DNA of 64,000 nt from Hydrogenoanaerobacterium saccharovorans (GCF_003814745.1 NZ_RKRD01000001.1:1364001-1428000); one strand, 5' to 3'; positions 34,679 through 42,741 are shown, counted from the stretch's first letter. Translations and numbers: made by a program. Notes: generated from the sequence alone by a model not told the origin.

Positions 34679-35230
34679 ATGGAAAATACGGTAGTAGTTT
34701 ACAAATCCAAGTACGGAACCACAAAAAAGTATGCGCAGTGGCTTGCCCAAGAACTGTCTTGTGATTTATACGATGCATCCGAAATAAAAGCAGACAAACT
34801 GGAACAATACGGTTGCATTGTATTTGGCGGTGGGTTGTACGCAAGCGGCATCTGCGGTGTTTCATTGCTCACTAAAAATTTTGAAAAGTTAAAAGGTAAG
34901 AAGATTGCCGTATTTACAGTTGGGCTTGCCGACCCAAACCGCAAAGAGCAGTTTAGTGCAGTACTCGAAAAAAACTTTACTGAAGAAATGCGCCGTGAGA
35001 TACACATCTTTCATCTGCGCGGCTGGATAAACTACAAAAAACTGGGTTTTGTGCACAAAGCTATGATGGCGATGCTCATAAAAATAGTGGGTAAAAAGCC
35101 GCAGAGTGAACGAACCGAAGAAGAAAACGAAATGCTTGATACTTATGGAGGTACAGTCGATTTTACAGACCGTTCATCCATTGAGCCGATCATTTCTTTT
35201 ATGAAAGAAAACTGCAAAAAGGTGCAGTAA
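34679..35230 (+). CDS. Flavodoxin-domain protein (HemG-like)
   Basis: 183-residue protein with the flavodoxin FMN loop YKSKYGTTKKYAQWLA at the N-terminus, then GGGLYASGICGVS and FTVGLADP. The C-terminal part (LRGWINYKKLGFVHKAMMA) is as in flavodoxin-domain proteins related to protoporphyrinogen oxidase HemG. No heme genes are nearby; it sits between queA and tgt, 10 nt after queA. It could supply electrons to a queuosine step, or simply be co-transcribed. ATG 34679 chosen over the earlier frame that overlaps queA. Confidence 0.82.
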   Translation: MENTVVVYKSKYGTTKKYAQWLAQELSCDLYDASEIKADKLEQYGCIVFGGGLYASGICGVSLLTKNFEKLKGKKIAVFTVGLADPNRKEQFSAVLEKNFTEEMRREIHIFHLRGWINYKKLGFVHKAMMAMLIKIVGKKPQSERTEEENEMLDTYGGTVDFTDRSSIEPIISFMKENCKKVQ

Positions 35231-35277
35231 AATTTGGCAGACTTTCATCTGCTGCAAAGAAAAACTGAGAGGTAACT

Positions 35278-36411
35278 ATGGCATATAAATTACTCAAAAA
35301 TGAAGGCACAGCACGCAGAGGCGAGTTCGAAACCGTACATGGCACGGTGCAAACTCCCGCGTTTATGAATGTGGGCACGGCGGCGGCAATTAAAGGCGGC
35401 ATCTCATCTTACGATTTAGTTGACCTCAAATGTCAGGTAGAGCTTTGCAACACCTATCATTTGCATTTGCGCCCCGGTGATGACCTGATATACGATATGG
35501 GAGGTCTCCATAAATTTATGGGCTGGAAAGGACCTATTCTTACAGACAGCGGTGGTTTTCAAGTATTTTCACTGGCAAAATTGCGCACAATAAAAGAGGA
35601 AGGGGTCTATTTTTCTTCTCATATTGACGGTAAAAAGATTTTTATGGGGCCCGAGCAAAGCATGCAAATACAATCGAACCTTGCTTCTACCATTGCAATG
35701 GCATTCGACGAATGTATCGAGAATCCCGCAACCCGCGAATACACAGTCAGTTCCATTGCACGAACCACGCGTTGGTTAGTACGCTGCAAACGCGAAATGC
35801 AGCGGCTGAACTCGCTTGAATCCACGATTAATAGGAACCAACTGCTGTTTGGCATCAATCAGGGCAGTACTTTTCATGATTTGCGAATTCAACATATGAT
35901 AGATATTGCAGAGCTTGACCTCGATGGTTATGCCATCGGCGGGTTGGCAGTGGGGGATACCGCAGAAGAGATGTACGGTGTTATCGAAGCGATTGAGCCG
36001 TATATGCCCAAAAACAAAATTCGATATCTGATGGGTGTAGGTACTCCGGTGAACATTATCGAAGCAGTACACCGCGGGGTAGATTTGTTTGATTGCGTTA
36101 TGCCCAGCCGCAATGCACGCCATGGTCATTTATTTACTTGGAGCGGCATCCGTAACCTTATTAACGAGAAGTATGCACGTGATGATGCACCGCTTGATGA
36201 GCAATGCGACTGCCCATGTTGCCGTAATCATTCACGCGCTTATTTGCGTCACCTTTTTAAAGCGAACGAAATGCTTGCGATGCGCCTTGCGGTGCAGCAT
36301 AATCTTTATTTCTACAACACGCTGATGGAAAAAATACGCGCTGCTCTTGACGACGGCACTTTTGAGCAATTTAGAGCACAAATGGTACCCATACTTGGTA
36401 AAAGAATTTAA
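35278..36411 (+). CDS. tgt: Queuine tRNA-guanine transglycosylase
   Basis: Swaps guanine 34 for preQ1 in tRNAs with GUN anticodons. 377 residues: MNVGTAAAIKGG, substrate pocket LTDSGGFQVFSLAKLR with catalytic Asp, GINQGSTFHDLR, GGLAVGDTAEEM, VDLFDCVMPSRNARHG and zinc site CDCPCCRNHSRAYLRHLF. Start ATG after GAGAGGTAACT. In many Clostridia tgt is followed by yajC and the SCIFF genes, exactly as here. Confidence 0.96.
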   Translation: MAYKLLKNEGTARRGEFETVHGTVQTPAFMNVGTAAAIKGGISSYDLVDLKCQVELCNTYHLHLRPGDDLIYDMGGLHKFMGWKGPILTDSGGFQVFSLAKLRTIKEEGVYFSSHIDGKKIFMGPEQSMQIQSNLASTIAMAFDECIENPATREYTVSSIARTTRWLVRCKREMQRLNSLESTINRNQLLFGINQGSTFHDLRIQHMIDIAELDLDGYAIGGLAVGDTAEEMYGVIEAIEPYMPKNKIRYLMGVGTPVNIIEAVHRGVDLFDCVMPSRNARHGHLFTWSGIRNLINEKYARDDAPLDEQCDCPCCRNHSRAYLRHLFKANEMLAMRLAVQHNLYFYNTLMEKIRAALDDGTFEQFRAQMVPILGKRI

Positions 36412-36458
36412 TATAGTTGATTTTGGCATATTATTTATAAAATCTTATCCTCAATCTC

Positions 36459-36487
36459 TTGCAACTTTATGCAATTCACGCTATAAT
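36459..36487 (+). promoter_or_regulatory. Promoter of yajC
   Basis: TTGCAA and TATAAT with a 17-nt spacer, 76 nt upstream of yajC. Between it and yajC a weak hairpin AGAAGGTG/CGCCTCCT is seen. Confidence 0.65.
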
Positions 36488-36563
36488 ATTTTAAACTATG
36501 CATAAGGCAGAAGGTGTTCGCCTCCTGTCCAAGAAAATACAAAATCGATGGAGGTATTCCTAA

Positions 36564-36950
36564 ATGTCAACTGCTAACTTGTTAACTACTGCTACAAACG
36601 CAGCCGGGGCACAAAATACAACGTCTATGTTGGTCTCCTTGCTCCCTATGGTTCTTATTTTTGTTGTGTTTTATTTTATCTTGATCAGACCACAGAAAAA
36701 AAGAGATAAAGAAATTGCAAAAATGAGAAGCAATCTTGAAGTCGGTGACGAAATCGTTACAATCGGTGGAGTGGTTGGACGTGTTGTCATCATAAAAGAA
36801 GATACTGTTGTTGTCGAAACAGGTTCTGACAGAAGCAAGATTCGCTTTTTGCGCAGCGCCATTCAGCAAAACAACACCGCAGTTGAGAGAGCTGCTGCTG
36901 AAAAAGCTACTGTTCCTGCTAAAAATGCTAAGACTGAAGAAACCAAATAG
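36564..36950 (+). CDS. yajC: Preprotein translocase subunit YajC
   Basis: Single-span membrane protein associated with SecDF-SecYEG. 128 residues: N-terminal exported stretch, membrane span (LVSLLPMVLIFVVFYFILI), IRPQKKRDKEIAKMRSNLEV and DEIVTIGGVVGRVVIIKEDT typical of the family, then an Ala/Lys-rich tail. Good GGAGGTATTCCTAA site. secD and secF, often next to it, are not in this window. Confidence 0.93.
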   Translation: MSTANLLTTATNAAGAQNTTSMLVSLLPMVLIFVVFYFILIRPQKKRDKEIAKMRSNLEVGDEIVTIGGVVGRVVIIKEDTVVVETGSDRSKIRFLRSAIQQNNTAVERAAAEKATVPAKNAKTEETK

Positions 36951-36991
36951 TTGATTTAAAAATTCAATCGGAATAATCAATGTCACTCTTG

Positions 36992-37032
36992 AATATCCTT
37001 TATTGTAGGAGAATGCTTTACTAAAGGATATT
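36992..37032 (+). promoter_or_regulatory. Perfect inverted repeat at the TIGR04086 gene ribosome site
   Basis: AATATCCTTTA (36992-37002) and TAAAGGATATT (37022-37032) form an 11-bp perfect stem around a 19-nt loop. The 3' arm ends right at the AGGGGTGA ribosome site of the next gene. It has no T run, so it is more like a translational or RNA-stability element, or a protein-binding operator, than a terminator. Confidence 0.55.
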
Positions 37033-37045
37033 AGGGGTGATTTGT

Positions 37046-37456
37046 ATGAAACAAGGCAAATCCAAAGTAGAGAAGTATGGAGTAATGAAGTATCTGAAAC
37101 CAATTTTATCTGGGACCTTAGTAGGCGCAGTTGTTATCACCGTAATTTTAATGGTGCTTTCACTTTTGCTGTCGCTGCAAAATATACCGCAAATGCTAAT
37201 TAACCCAATGGTGCTGTTGGCACTTGCCATCGGCTCGCTTATGGGTGGTAGTTTTGCTGCAAAAATGGTACGCGAAAAAGGGCTCGTAATGGGGCTTTGT
37301 TGCGGTGTGCTGTTGTTTTTAATGTTACTGCTGTTTGGGCAGGGCATTAGCGACAATGGCTTTGGTTTTATGGCAGCTATTAAACTGGCAATTGCACTTC
37401 TTTTTTCGGCAATTGGCGGAGTTGCGGGAGTAAATTCTAAAAAAAGTAGGAAATAA
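37046..37456 (+). CDS. TIGR04086 family membrane protein
   Basis: 136-residue protein with four predicted membrane segments, including ILSGTLVGAVVITVILMVLS, MVLLALAIGSLMGGSFAA and GLCCGVLLFLMLLLFG. It matches the family of small membrane proteins found between yajC and the SCIFF precursor in Clostridia. No function is known. ATG 37046 chosen after AGGGGTGATTTGT; GTG 37037 is the alternative. Confidence 0.82.
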   Translation: MKQGKSKVEKYGVMKYLKPILSGTLVGAVVITVILMVLSLLLSLQNIPQMLINPMVLLALAIGSLMGGSFAAKMVREKGLVMGLCCGVLLFLMLLLFGQGISDNGFGFMAAIKLAIALLFSAIGGVAGVNSKKSRK

Positions 37457-37485
37457 TTGAATAATGATTTTTGTTATGCTATAAT
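37457..37485 (+). promoter_or_regulatory. Promoter of the SCIFF precursor gene
   Basis: TTGAAT and TATAAT with a 17-nt spacer; TGC before the -10 makes it also an extended -10 type. The -35 begins right after the stop of the upstream gene. Leader is about 25 nt. Confidence 0.72.
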
Positions 37486-37517
37486 AAATAATATATTTTT
37501 ATTAGGAGGACATAAAA

Positions 37518-37664
37518 TTGAAACACGTTAAAACATTGAATAAAGCAAATTTAAAAGAATCCGCTGTAAAAGGTGGCTGCGGCGAATGCCAGGCTTCTTG
37601 CCAATCTGCTTGCAAAACCTCTTGCACAGTAGCTAACCAGAAATGCGAGAATAAAAACAGATAA
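37518..37664 (+). CDS. scfA: SCIFF ranthipeptide precursor (six cysteines in forty-five)
   Basis: 48-residue precursor starting at TTG (37518) with AGGAGGA 8 nt before it. After a leader of about 20 residues (KHVKTLNKANLKESAVKGG), six Cys fall at 21, 24, 28, 32, 36 and 43 in the SCIFF pattern CGECQASCQSACKTSC. Thr residues at 34 and 37 are possible thioether acceptors; a Cys32-Thr37 link is, from memory, what was reported for characterised homologues. It is a known, almost universal peptide of Clostridia modified by a radical SAM enzyme; its physiological role is not settled. Too short for routine gene calling. The maturase is encoded next. Confidence 0.95.
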   Translation: MKHVKTLNKANLKESAVKGGCGECQASCQSACKTSCTVANQKCENKNR

Positions 37665-37702
37665 TCTCGTAAATTTGGTTTTGATTGCGAAAGAACTTTC
37701 AG

Positions 37703-37737
37703 TTAGGGGACAGCGCATTAGCTGTCCCCTAATTTTT
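37703..37737 (+). terminator. Terminator between scfA and scfB
   Basis: TTAGGGGACAGC and GCTGTCCCCTAA form a perfect 12-bp stem with a 6-nt loop, then TTTTT. It should make scfA far more abundant than the downstream maturase message. Confidence 0.93.
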
Positions 37738-37767
37738 GCCTAAATCTAAATATTGGAGAATCGGATA

Positions 37768-39135
37768 ATGATACATAAATTCTGTCAAAACGGTTACCAT
37801 ATTGTGCTTGATGTCAATAGCGGTGCCGTTCATGTGGTAGACAAGCTATTTTACGATATGCTCGATTTTGTCACAGAGCCTGTGGTAAAAGAATGCCCTG
37901 CTTCAATTAACAAACATTTTTCAGGTGAATACAGTTCTCAGGATATTTTAGATGCATATGCTGAGATTTACGAACTAACACAGGCAGGTCAACTTTTTTC
38001 GAGTGACAGCTACGAACAATTCGCAAATATGATGGTATCTGCACCCATCAAAGCCATGTGCCTCAATGTTGCACACGACTGTAACCTGCGTTGCCAGTAT
38101 TGTTTTGCCGGTACCGGCGAATATGGCAACGGCGGAAGAAAACTGATGCCGGTTGAAATCGGCAAAAAAGCCATTGATTTTCTCATTGAGCAGTCTTACG
38201 GGCGTAAAAACCTTGAGATGGATTTTTTTGGCGGAGAGCCTCTGATGAACTTTGATATGGTAAAAGAAACCGTATTGTATGCGCGCTCTAAAGAAAAAGA
38301 GTACGGTAAAAACTTTCGTTTTACCATTACCACCAACGGTATGCTGTTGGATGATGCCAAAATAGATTTCATCAATAAAGAAATGTCCAATGTGGTTCTG
38401 TCTATCGATGGCAGAAAAGAAGTTAACGACCGCATTCGCTCTCGTGTAAATGGTGCAGGTTGTTACGACATTATAATGCCTAAATTCAAGAACTTGGTTC
38501 AAAAGCGCGGACAAGACCAGTATTATGTGCGCGGAACCTTTACCAAACATAACCTCGATTTCGGCAACGATGTACTGCACTTTGCCGACGAAGGTTTTGA
38601 GCAGATTTCCATCGAGCCGGTGGTTTCTGCACCTGACAAGCCTTATGCCTTAACACTTGAGGATCTGCCCGCCATCCGTGCAGAATATGAGCGCTTGGCA
38701 AAGCTGATTATTGAACGCAAAAAAGCAAAAAAAGGTTTTAACTTCTTCCACTTTATGCTCGACCTCGATCAAGGTCCCTGTGCTATCAAACGCCTGCGCG
38801 GTTGCGGGTGCGGCAATGAATATGTAGCTGTAACCCCCGACGGAGACATCTACCCTTGTCACCAGTTTGTAGGGCATGATGAATGGAAAATGGGCAGCCT
38901 GCTGGATGGTTCGCTTGACCTCAAGATGAAAGATAAGTTTGCAAAAACCAATGTCTATGCAAAAGAAGATTGCAAACAGTGTTGGGCAAAATTTTACTGC
39001 AGTGGTGGGTGTAACGCCAATAGTGTTCAGTACGAAGGCAACATCCTAAAACCTCATAAGCTTTCTTGCGAAACCGAAAGAAAACGTTTGGAATGCGCTA
39101 TTATGATTAAAGCCGCTATGGCAGATGTAGATTAA
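37768..39135 (+). CDS. scfB: SCIFF maturase, radical SAM/SPASM thioether-forming enzyme
   Basis: Installs Cys-to-alpha/gamma-carbon thioether links in the SCIFF precursor. 455 residues: N-terminal RRE-like region (about residues 1-90) for leader binding, radical SAM motif CNLRCQYC with Cys 105, 109 and 112, FFGGEPLMNF, TNGMLLD, and SPASM cysteines (GCGCGNEYVAVTPDGDIYPC quoted in part: VTPDGDIYPCHQF; CKQCWAKFYCSGGCNANS). Starts at ATG 37768 after GGAG. Same domain plan as the studied CteB enzyme. Adjacent to the precursor gene, as in nearly all Clostridia. Confidence 0.95.
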   Translation: MIHKFCQNGYHIVLDVNSGAVHVVDKLFYDMLDFVTEPVVKECPASINKHFSGEYSSQDILDAYAEIYELTQAGQLFSSDSYEQFANMMVSAPIKAMCLNVAHDCNLRCQYCFAGTGEYGNGGRKLMPVEIGKKAIDFLIEQSYGRKNLEMDFFGGEPLMNFDMVKETVLYARSKEKEYGKNFRFTITTNGMLLDDAKIDFINKEMSNVVLSIDGRKEVNDRIRSRVNGAGCYDIIMPKFKNLVQKRGQDQYYVRGTFTKHNLDFGNDVLHFADEGFEQISIEPVVSAPDKPYALTLEDLPAIRAEYERLAKLIIERKKAKKGFNFFHFMLDLDQGPCAIKRLRGCGCGNEYVAVTPDGDIYPCHQFVGHDEWKMGSLLDGSLDLKMKDKFAKTNVYAKEDCKQCWAKFYCSGGCNANSVQYEGNILKPHKLSCETERKRLECAIMIKAAMADVD

Positions 39136-39141
39136 ACACAT

Positions 39142-39185
39142 AAAAACACCGTATCTCGTCAATTGACGGTATACGGTGTTTTTTT
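39142..39185. terminator. Bidirectional terminator between scfB and the DUF4080 gene
   Basis: AAAAACACCGTAT pairs with ATACGGTGTTTTT; flanked by A and T runs, with an additional inner stem CGTCAATTGACG. It serves the two convergent genes. Confidence 0.93.
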
Positions 39186-40902
39186 AAAGCTCAATGAAAT
39201 GGTATGTGGCATTGTTTAGCAAATCGCGGTGGTCATAATCGAATAAAACTGCTTTATGGTCATTGGTATCATTGCCGAATACCTCAATATGCGCCAATCT
39301 GTAAATCTGTTTTGGGTCATACCCTTGGTATTGAGGGAGATAAGTTTGAATGTTTTCAGCGTTTTGGTAGAATTCCATGATTCGCTCTCGATAGAGAGCA
39401 TTATTGTCAAGTGTAAGCCAACTTGGCATTTTTTTTGGCTTTTCATGCAAACATAAATCAAACTTTAACAGCCACATCCATTTTTCAAGGTCAATGTTCT
39501 CTATCCCTTGTATAAAACCATATAAAATGTCACAAAGCTCCACCTTGCTGTGGCTTTTACAGTGATGATTTCCGGCAACCCAATACTGTGATATGTTTTC
39601 ATAAAATGCAAAGGGTGATGAGAAAAAACCGATAAGATATTGCGTACTGTTTAAAAACTTACCGCTGTTATAAAAAAGTTCCAGCATTTCTTCTATATAT
39701 ATAAGCCTTAAAATATCACTATGAGGTAAAAATTTCGTAGCTAAAACCTCATATGGGGCATAATCTCGGTATATAATGCCAAATTCTTTGCAGCGGTTAT
39801 GCATTGGTGAGCCTTTTAACACTTTTAAAAAGCCAAGTTGTAATTGTTCTGGTTGCAAAGCATAAACATCATTAAATGAATTTGCAAATGAATTGTAGTC
39901 TTCATAGGGCAGCCCTGCAATCAAGTCAAGATGTTGGTGTATATTATCCAATGCTTTTACTTTTTGAACAATAGCAGATAACTTTTTAAAATCAACATTT
40001 CGGTTGATTGCTTCTATCGTATTAGGATTGGTAGACTGTACCCCAATTTCAAATTGGAACAACCCCTTGCGCAAAGGGCGTAAAAACTCTATCATTTCGT
40101 CGTCCAGCAAATCAGCTGTCAGCTCGAAATGAAAGTTTGTTACGCCGTTATCGTGTTTTGCAATGTATTCCCATACTGCCATCGTATGTTTACGGTTGCA
40201 GTTAAAGGTACGGTCAACAAATTTTACCTGCCGCACATTTGCATCCAAAAAAAATTGTAAGTCTATAAACACCTTATCAAGCGGAACAAATCGTACGCCT
40301 TTTTCAACAGAAGATAAGCAATATGCGCATCGGTAAGGGCATCCCCTTGACGATTCATAGTATATAATTTTCTCCTTGACGTCTGAAAAATCTTTTTCGT
40401 ATGGAAACGGCAAACGTGCCAAATCAAGTGGTTCACGGTCCGGATTAACAAATATTTCATTGCTTTCTTTATAAGTCAATCCCTTTATACTCGTAAGGTT
40501 ATAGTTTTCTTTTTCCAGTGCATCCAGCAGTTCAGTAAAAGTTAGTTCACCTTCACCGCGGATAATTGCATCCACAGAGGAATGCTTTTTTAAAAACTCC
40601 ACACTGTCGTAGCTTACCTCAGGTCCGCCTAAAATAATGCTGCAATGGGGCAAAATCTTTTTCAAAGCAGGGCAAAGCTGTTTTACCATTTCGATATTCC
40701 AAATATAGCAAGAAAAGAATAAAACATCGGGCGAACAGCGAAAAAGCTCTTCTAAAATAAAATCGATACGGTGGTTAATAGTAAACTCTGCAGTTACTAT
40801 TTTATGCTTTATGTTGTTACCCTCAAATTTAGATAAATATTTCAGTGCAAGGCTGGAATGAATGAATTTTGCACTGATTGCCGCAAGAACAAATTTTTTC
40901 AT
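39184..40902 (-). CDS. B12-binding domain radical SAM protein (DUF4080)
   Basis: 572 residues, minus strand. N-terminal cobalamin-binding-like domain (KKFVLAAISAKFIHSSLALK; VLFFSCYIWNIEMVKQLCP; LGGPEVSYDS), then radical SAM motif SRGCPYRCAYCLSS, GLPYEDYNSFANSFN, and a C-terminal DUF4080 extension. The known group is of unknown function, with methylation or tailoring roles for relatives. Starts at 40902 with GAGAGG before ATG; the frame extends 7 codons further. It lies next to scfB but reads in the opposite sense, so a link with SCIFF is not established. Confidence 0.88.
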   Translation of the reverse strand: MKKFVLAAISAKFIHSSLALKYLSKFEGNNIKHKIVTAEFTINHRIDFILEELFRCSPDVLFFSCYIWNIEMVKQLCPALKKILPHCSIILGGPEVSYDSVEFLKKHSSVDAIIRGEGELTFTELLDALEKENYNLTSIKGLTYKESNEIFVNPDREPLDLARLPFPYEKDFSDVKEKIIYYESSRGCPYRCAYCLSSVEKGVRFVPLDKVFIDLQFFLDANVRQVKFVDRTFNCNRKHTMAVWEYIAKHDNGVTNFHFELTADLLDDEMIEFLRPLRKGLFQFEIGVQSTNPNTIEAINRNVDFKKLSAIVQKVKALDNIHQHLDLIAGLPYEDYNSFANSFNDVYALQPEQLQLGFLKVLKGSPMHNRCKEFGIIYRDYAPYEVLATKFLPHSDILRLIYIEEMLELFYNSGKFLNSTQYLIGFFSSPFAFYENISQYWVAGNHHCKSHSKVELCDILYGFIQGIENIDLEKWMWLLKFDLCLHEKPKKMPSWLTLDNNALYRERIMEFYQNAENIQTYLPQYQGYDPKQIYRLAHIEVFGNDTNDHKAVLFDYDHRDLLNNATYHFIEL

Positions 40903-40935
40903 GTTAAAACCTCTCGTTGCCAAAATAGTACTTCT

Positions 40936-40965
40936 ATTGTATCACATTGTAAAATAAATTCACAA
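40936..40965 (-). promoter_or_regulatory. Promoter of the DUF4080 gene
   Basis: On the minus strand TTGTGA and TACAAT with an 18-nt spacer, about 34 nt before the start codon. Almost touches the divergent plus-strand promoter. Confidence 0.5.
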
Positions 40966-40969
40966 CTAT

Positions 40970-40998
40970 TTGATTTCTATGGTTGAATTTAGTATAAT
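40970..40998 (+). promoter_or_regulatory. Promoter of the membrane-anchored unknown gene
   Basis: TTGATT and TATAAT with a 17-nt spacer, 43 nt before the GTG start. Divergent and within 5 nt of the minus-strand promoter, so the two genes may share control. Confidence 0.6.
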
Positions 40999-41040
40999 AA
41001 ATTTATACCAAATTTTAGCTGTACGAGGAGTGCTGTCACT

Positions 41041-41604
41041 GTGAGAGAGCCGGTTAAAACATTTAATGCAAAAAGTCTAATAATCTGCACTGTAATATTG
41101 GTGTCGATTTTTTTAATTGAGATTGTATGTGCCTATGCATTTGTAGATGATTTTTCATTTAATCTAAACCCACCTCCCGCAACCGTTTCTGACGATACGC
41201 TCGATAAATTCAGCGATATGGGTATCGAGATTGATCCTAATGCTGTTATGGGCATGATTAACCCCGCCGAAAAAACAGGCACCAAGAAAAAATACGGCAG
41301 CATCGCTTATAAAATTAATGTATCGCCCGAATTTAAGGACGGTACTTCGGCAGGTAACTTAATGATTGAAAATCATGGCGATAACCAACATCTTATAAAG
41401 GTGCATATCGATACGATTGATGGTGAAACAATTTACGAATCAGGTTACATTGCACCAGATATGCATATACCGTCTGCTCCCCTTGATGTTGAACTTGATA
41501 ATGGTACATACGAAGCACTAGCAACTATTGAGGCTTTTGATATAGAAACACAAGAGTTAATTGGGGCCCTCGAAAAAGAAATTAAAATTAAAATAGGTAA
41601 ATAA
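41041..41604 (+). CDS. Membrane-anchored extracytoplasmic protein of unknown function
   Basis: 187 residues, not recognised. One N-terminal membrane segment (LIICTVILVSIFLIEIVCAY, residues about 14-36), then a mainly beta-type outside domain with VSPEFKDGTSAGNLMIENHG and YEALATIEAFD. It resembles an Ig-like or lipoprotein-like fold, and ends in Lys-rich EKEIKIKIGK. GTG start after GAGGAGTG. Has its own promoter and terminator. Divergent from the B12 radical SAM gene and upstream of the phospholipase-like gene. Confidence 0.72.
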   Translation: MREPVKTFNAKSLIICTVILVSIFLIEIVCAYAFVDDFSFNLNPPPATVSDDTLDKFSDMGIEIDPNAVMGMINPAEKTGTKKKYGSIAYKINVSPEFKDGTSAGNLMIENHGDNQHLIKVHIDTIDGETIYESGYIAPDMHIPSAPLDVELDNGTYEALATIEAFDIETQELIGALEKEIKIKIGK

Positions 41605-41613
41605 GTATTCGCC

Positions 41614-41650
41614 AAATATCCGTCGGCTTAGCCGGCGGATATTTATTTCA
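41614..41650 (+). terminator. Terminator of the membrane-anchored unknown gene
   Basis: AAATATCCGTCGGC pairs with GCCGGCGGATATTT (one T-G pair) around TTA; ATTT follows. Confidence 0.85.
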
Positions 41651-41715
41651 ACAGTACGAATTCAAAGATTTGTGCTATTATAATATAAAAAAAGCAATTG
41701 AAGTGAGGGAATACA

Positions 41716-42639
41716 ATGCCTGCTTATGTTACCCATTCGTTATTTGGCAAAGATATTTACGAAGCAATTGATGAAAGCAAACTAAAACAAATTTTGTCAG
41801 ATTATAAAATTGCATATGAGTGGGGCTTGCAAGGCCCGGATTTACTTTTCTTCTATGGGATGCTGCCGCCAAGGCGGAATCACAATCTGAATCGTTTAGG
41901 TGGGGTTATGCATCGTATAAAAGAAGACGAGCTGTTTAATACACTTACCCAGTATTTATCTGCCTGTAAAAATCATGCCTGTTATCAAAATACATTTGCT
42001 TATATTATGGGCTTTTGCTGCCATTATGCCCTTGACAGCATTGCGCATCCATATATCTATTACAGACAGCAAGAATTAAAGCGGATTTTGCCTAAAGCAG
42101 AACATCGAGGTATTCATCATAAGGTCGAGAGTGATATAGATAGTGAAATTCACCTTGTTAAAACAGGCAAGATGATAAATCATTTTAATATTATGAAAGA
42201 TTTAATTTCAGATAAGAAAATGCAGCAAGATATTGCAAAACTATATGAGTATGTTTTTTTAAACGTATACGATATAAAAATTGATACTACAGCAATGCAG
42301 AAATGCTTTGGAGATGCTTATCGTATCATTCGATTGGTAATGGGCAAACCGTTGGCTTTGTGTTTTTCAAAAATACTGGATGGTGTAGCACTTAAACGCA
42401 ACAGCCTTTCGGCACATGTAAGGCGCAAAAAAGGGGATGGGGATCCTTTGAATTTAAATAAAAAGCCATGGTGCCATCTTACTAACAACAGTGCAAAAAC
42501 AAACATTACTTTTTTACAGCTGGAACAGCAAGCCTTGGTAAAAGCCCTGTCCATGCAAAATACAATATACAATGCTGTACAGGACGGTATCCTTAATCCG
42601 TTTGCAGGCTTAGATTCTTTTGATAACGGCAGCCTTTAA
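41716..42639 (+). CDS. Zinc-dependent phospholipase C family protein
   Basis: 307 residues. The beginning MPAYVTHSLFGKDIYEAI and WGLQGPDLLFFY, the central FAYIMGFCCHYALDSIAHPY and HHKVESDIDSEI carry the His/Asp ligands of the zinc-dependent phospholipase C / P1-nuclease-like fold, as in uncharacterised Clostridia homologues. No signal peptide is visible, so it would act inside the cell, unlike secreted Clostridium alpha-toxin. Substrate unknown. A TATAAT at 41679-41684 lies 32 nt upstream without a clear -35. ATG after GTGAGGGAATACA. Confidence 0.82.
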   Translation: MPAYVTHSLFGKDIYEAIDESKLKQILSDYKIAYEWGLQGPDLLFFYGMLPPRRNHNLNRLGGVMHRIKEDELFNTLTQYLSACKNHACYQNTFAYIMGFCCHYALDSIAHPYIYYRQQELKRILPKAEHRGIHHKVESDIDSEIHLVKTGKMINHFNIMKDLISDKKMQQDIAKLYEYVFLNVYDIKIDTTAMQKCFGDAYRIIRLVMGKPLALCFSKILDGVALKRNSLSAHVRRKKGDGDPLNLNKKPWCHLTNNSAKTNITFLQLEQQALVKALSMQNTIYNAVQDGILNPFAGLDSFDNGSL

Positions 42640-42741
42640 AGATAATTGAATATTAGGTTTTGCGAAGCGTACACTACATACGAATATGTTCCACAATAGA
42701 CGGTGCTGTTGGTACAAACAAACAAATACTTTTCATTCCGC

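Noticed and set aside
36512..36535. Small hairpin in the yajC leader (AGAAGGTG/CGCCTCCT)
   Set aside because: The pairing is short and imperfect, and there is no T run or known RNA motif.
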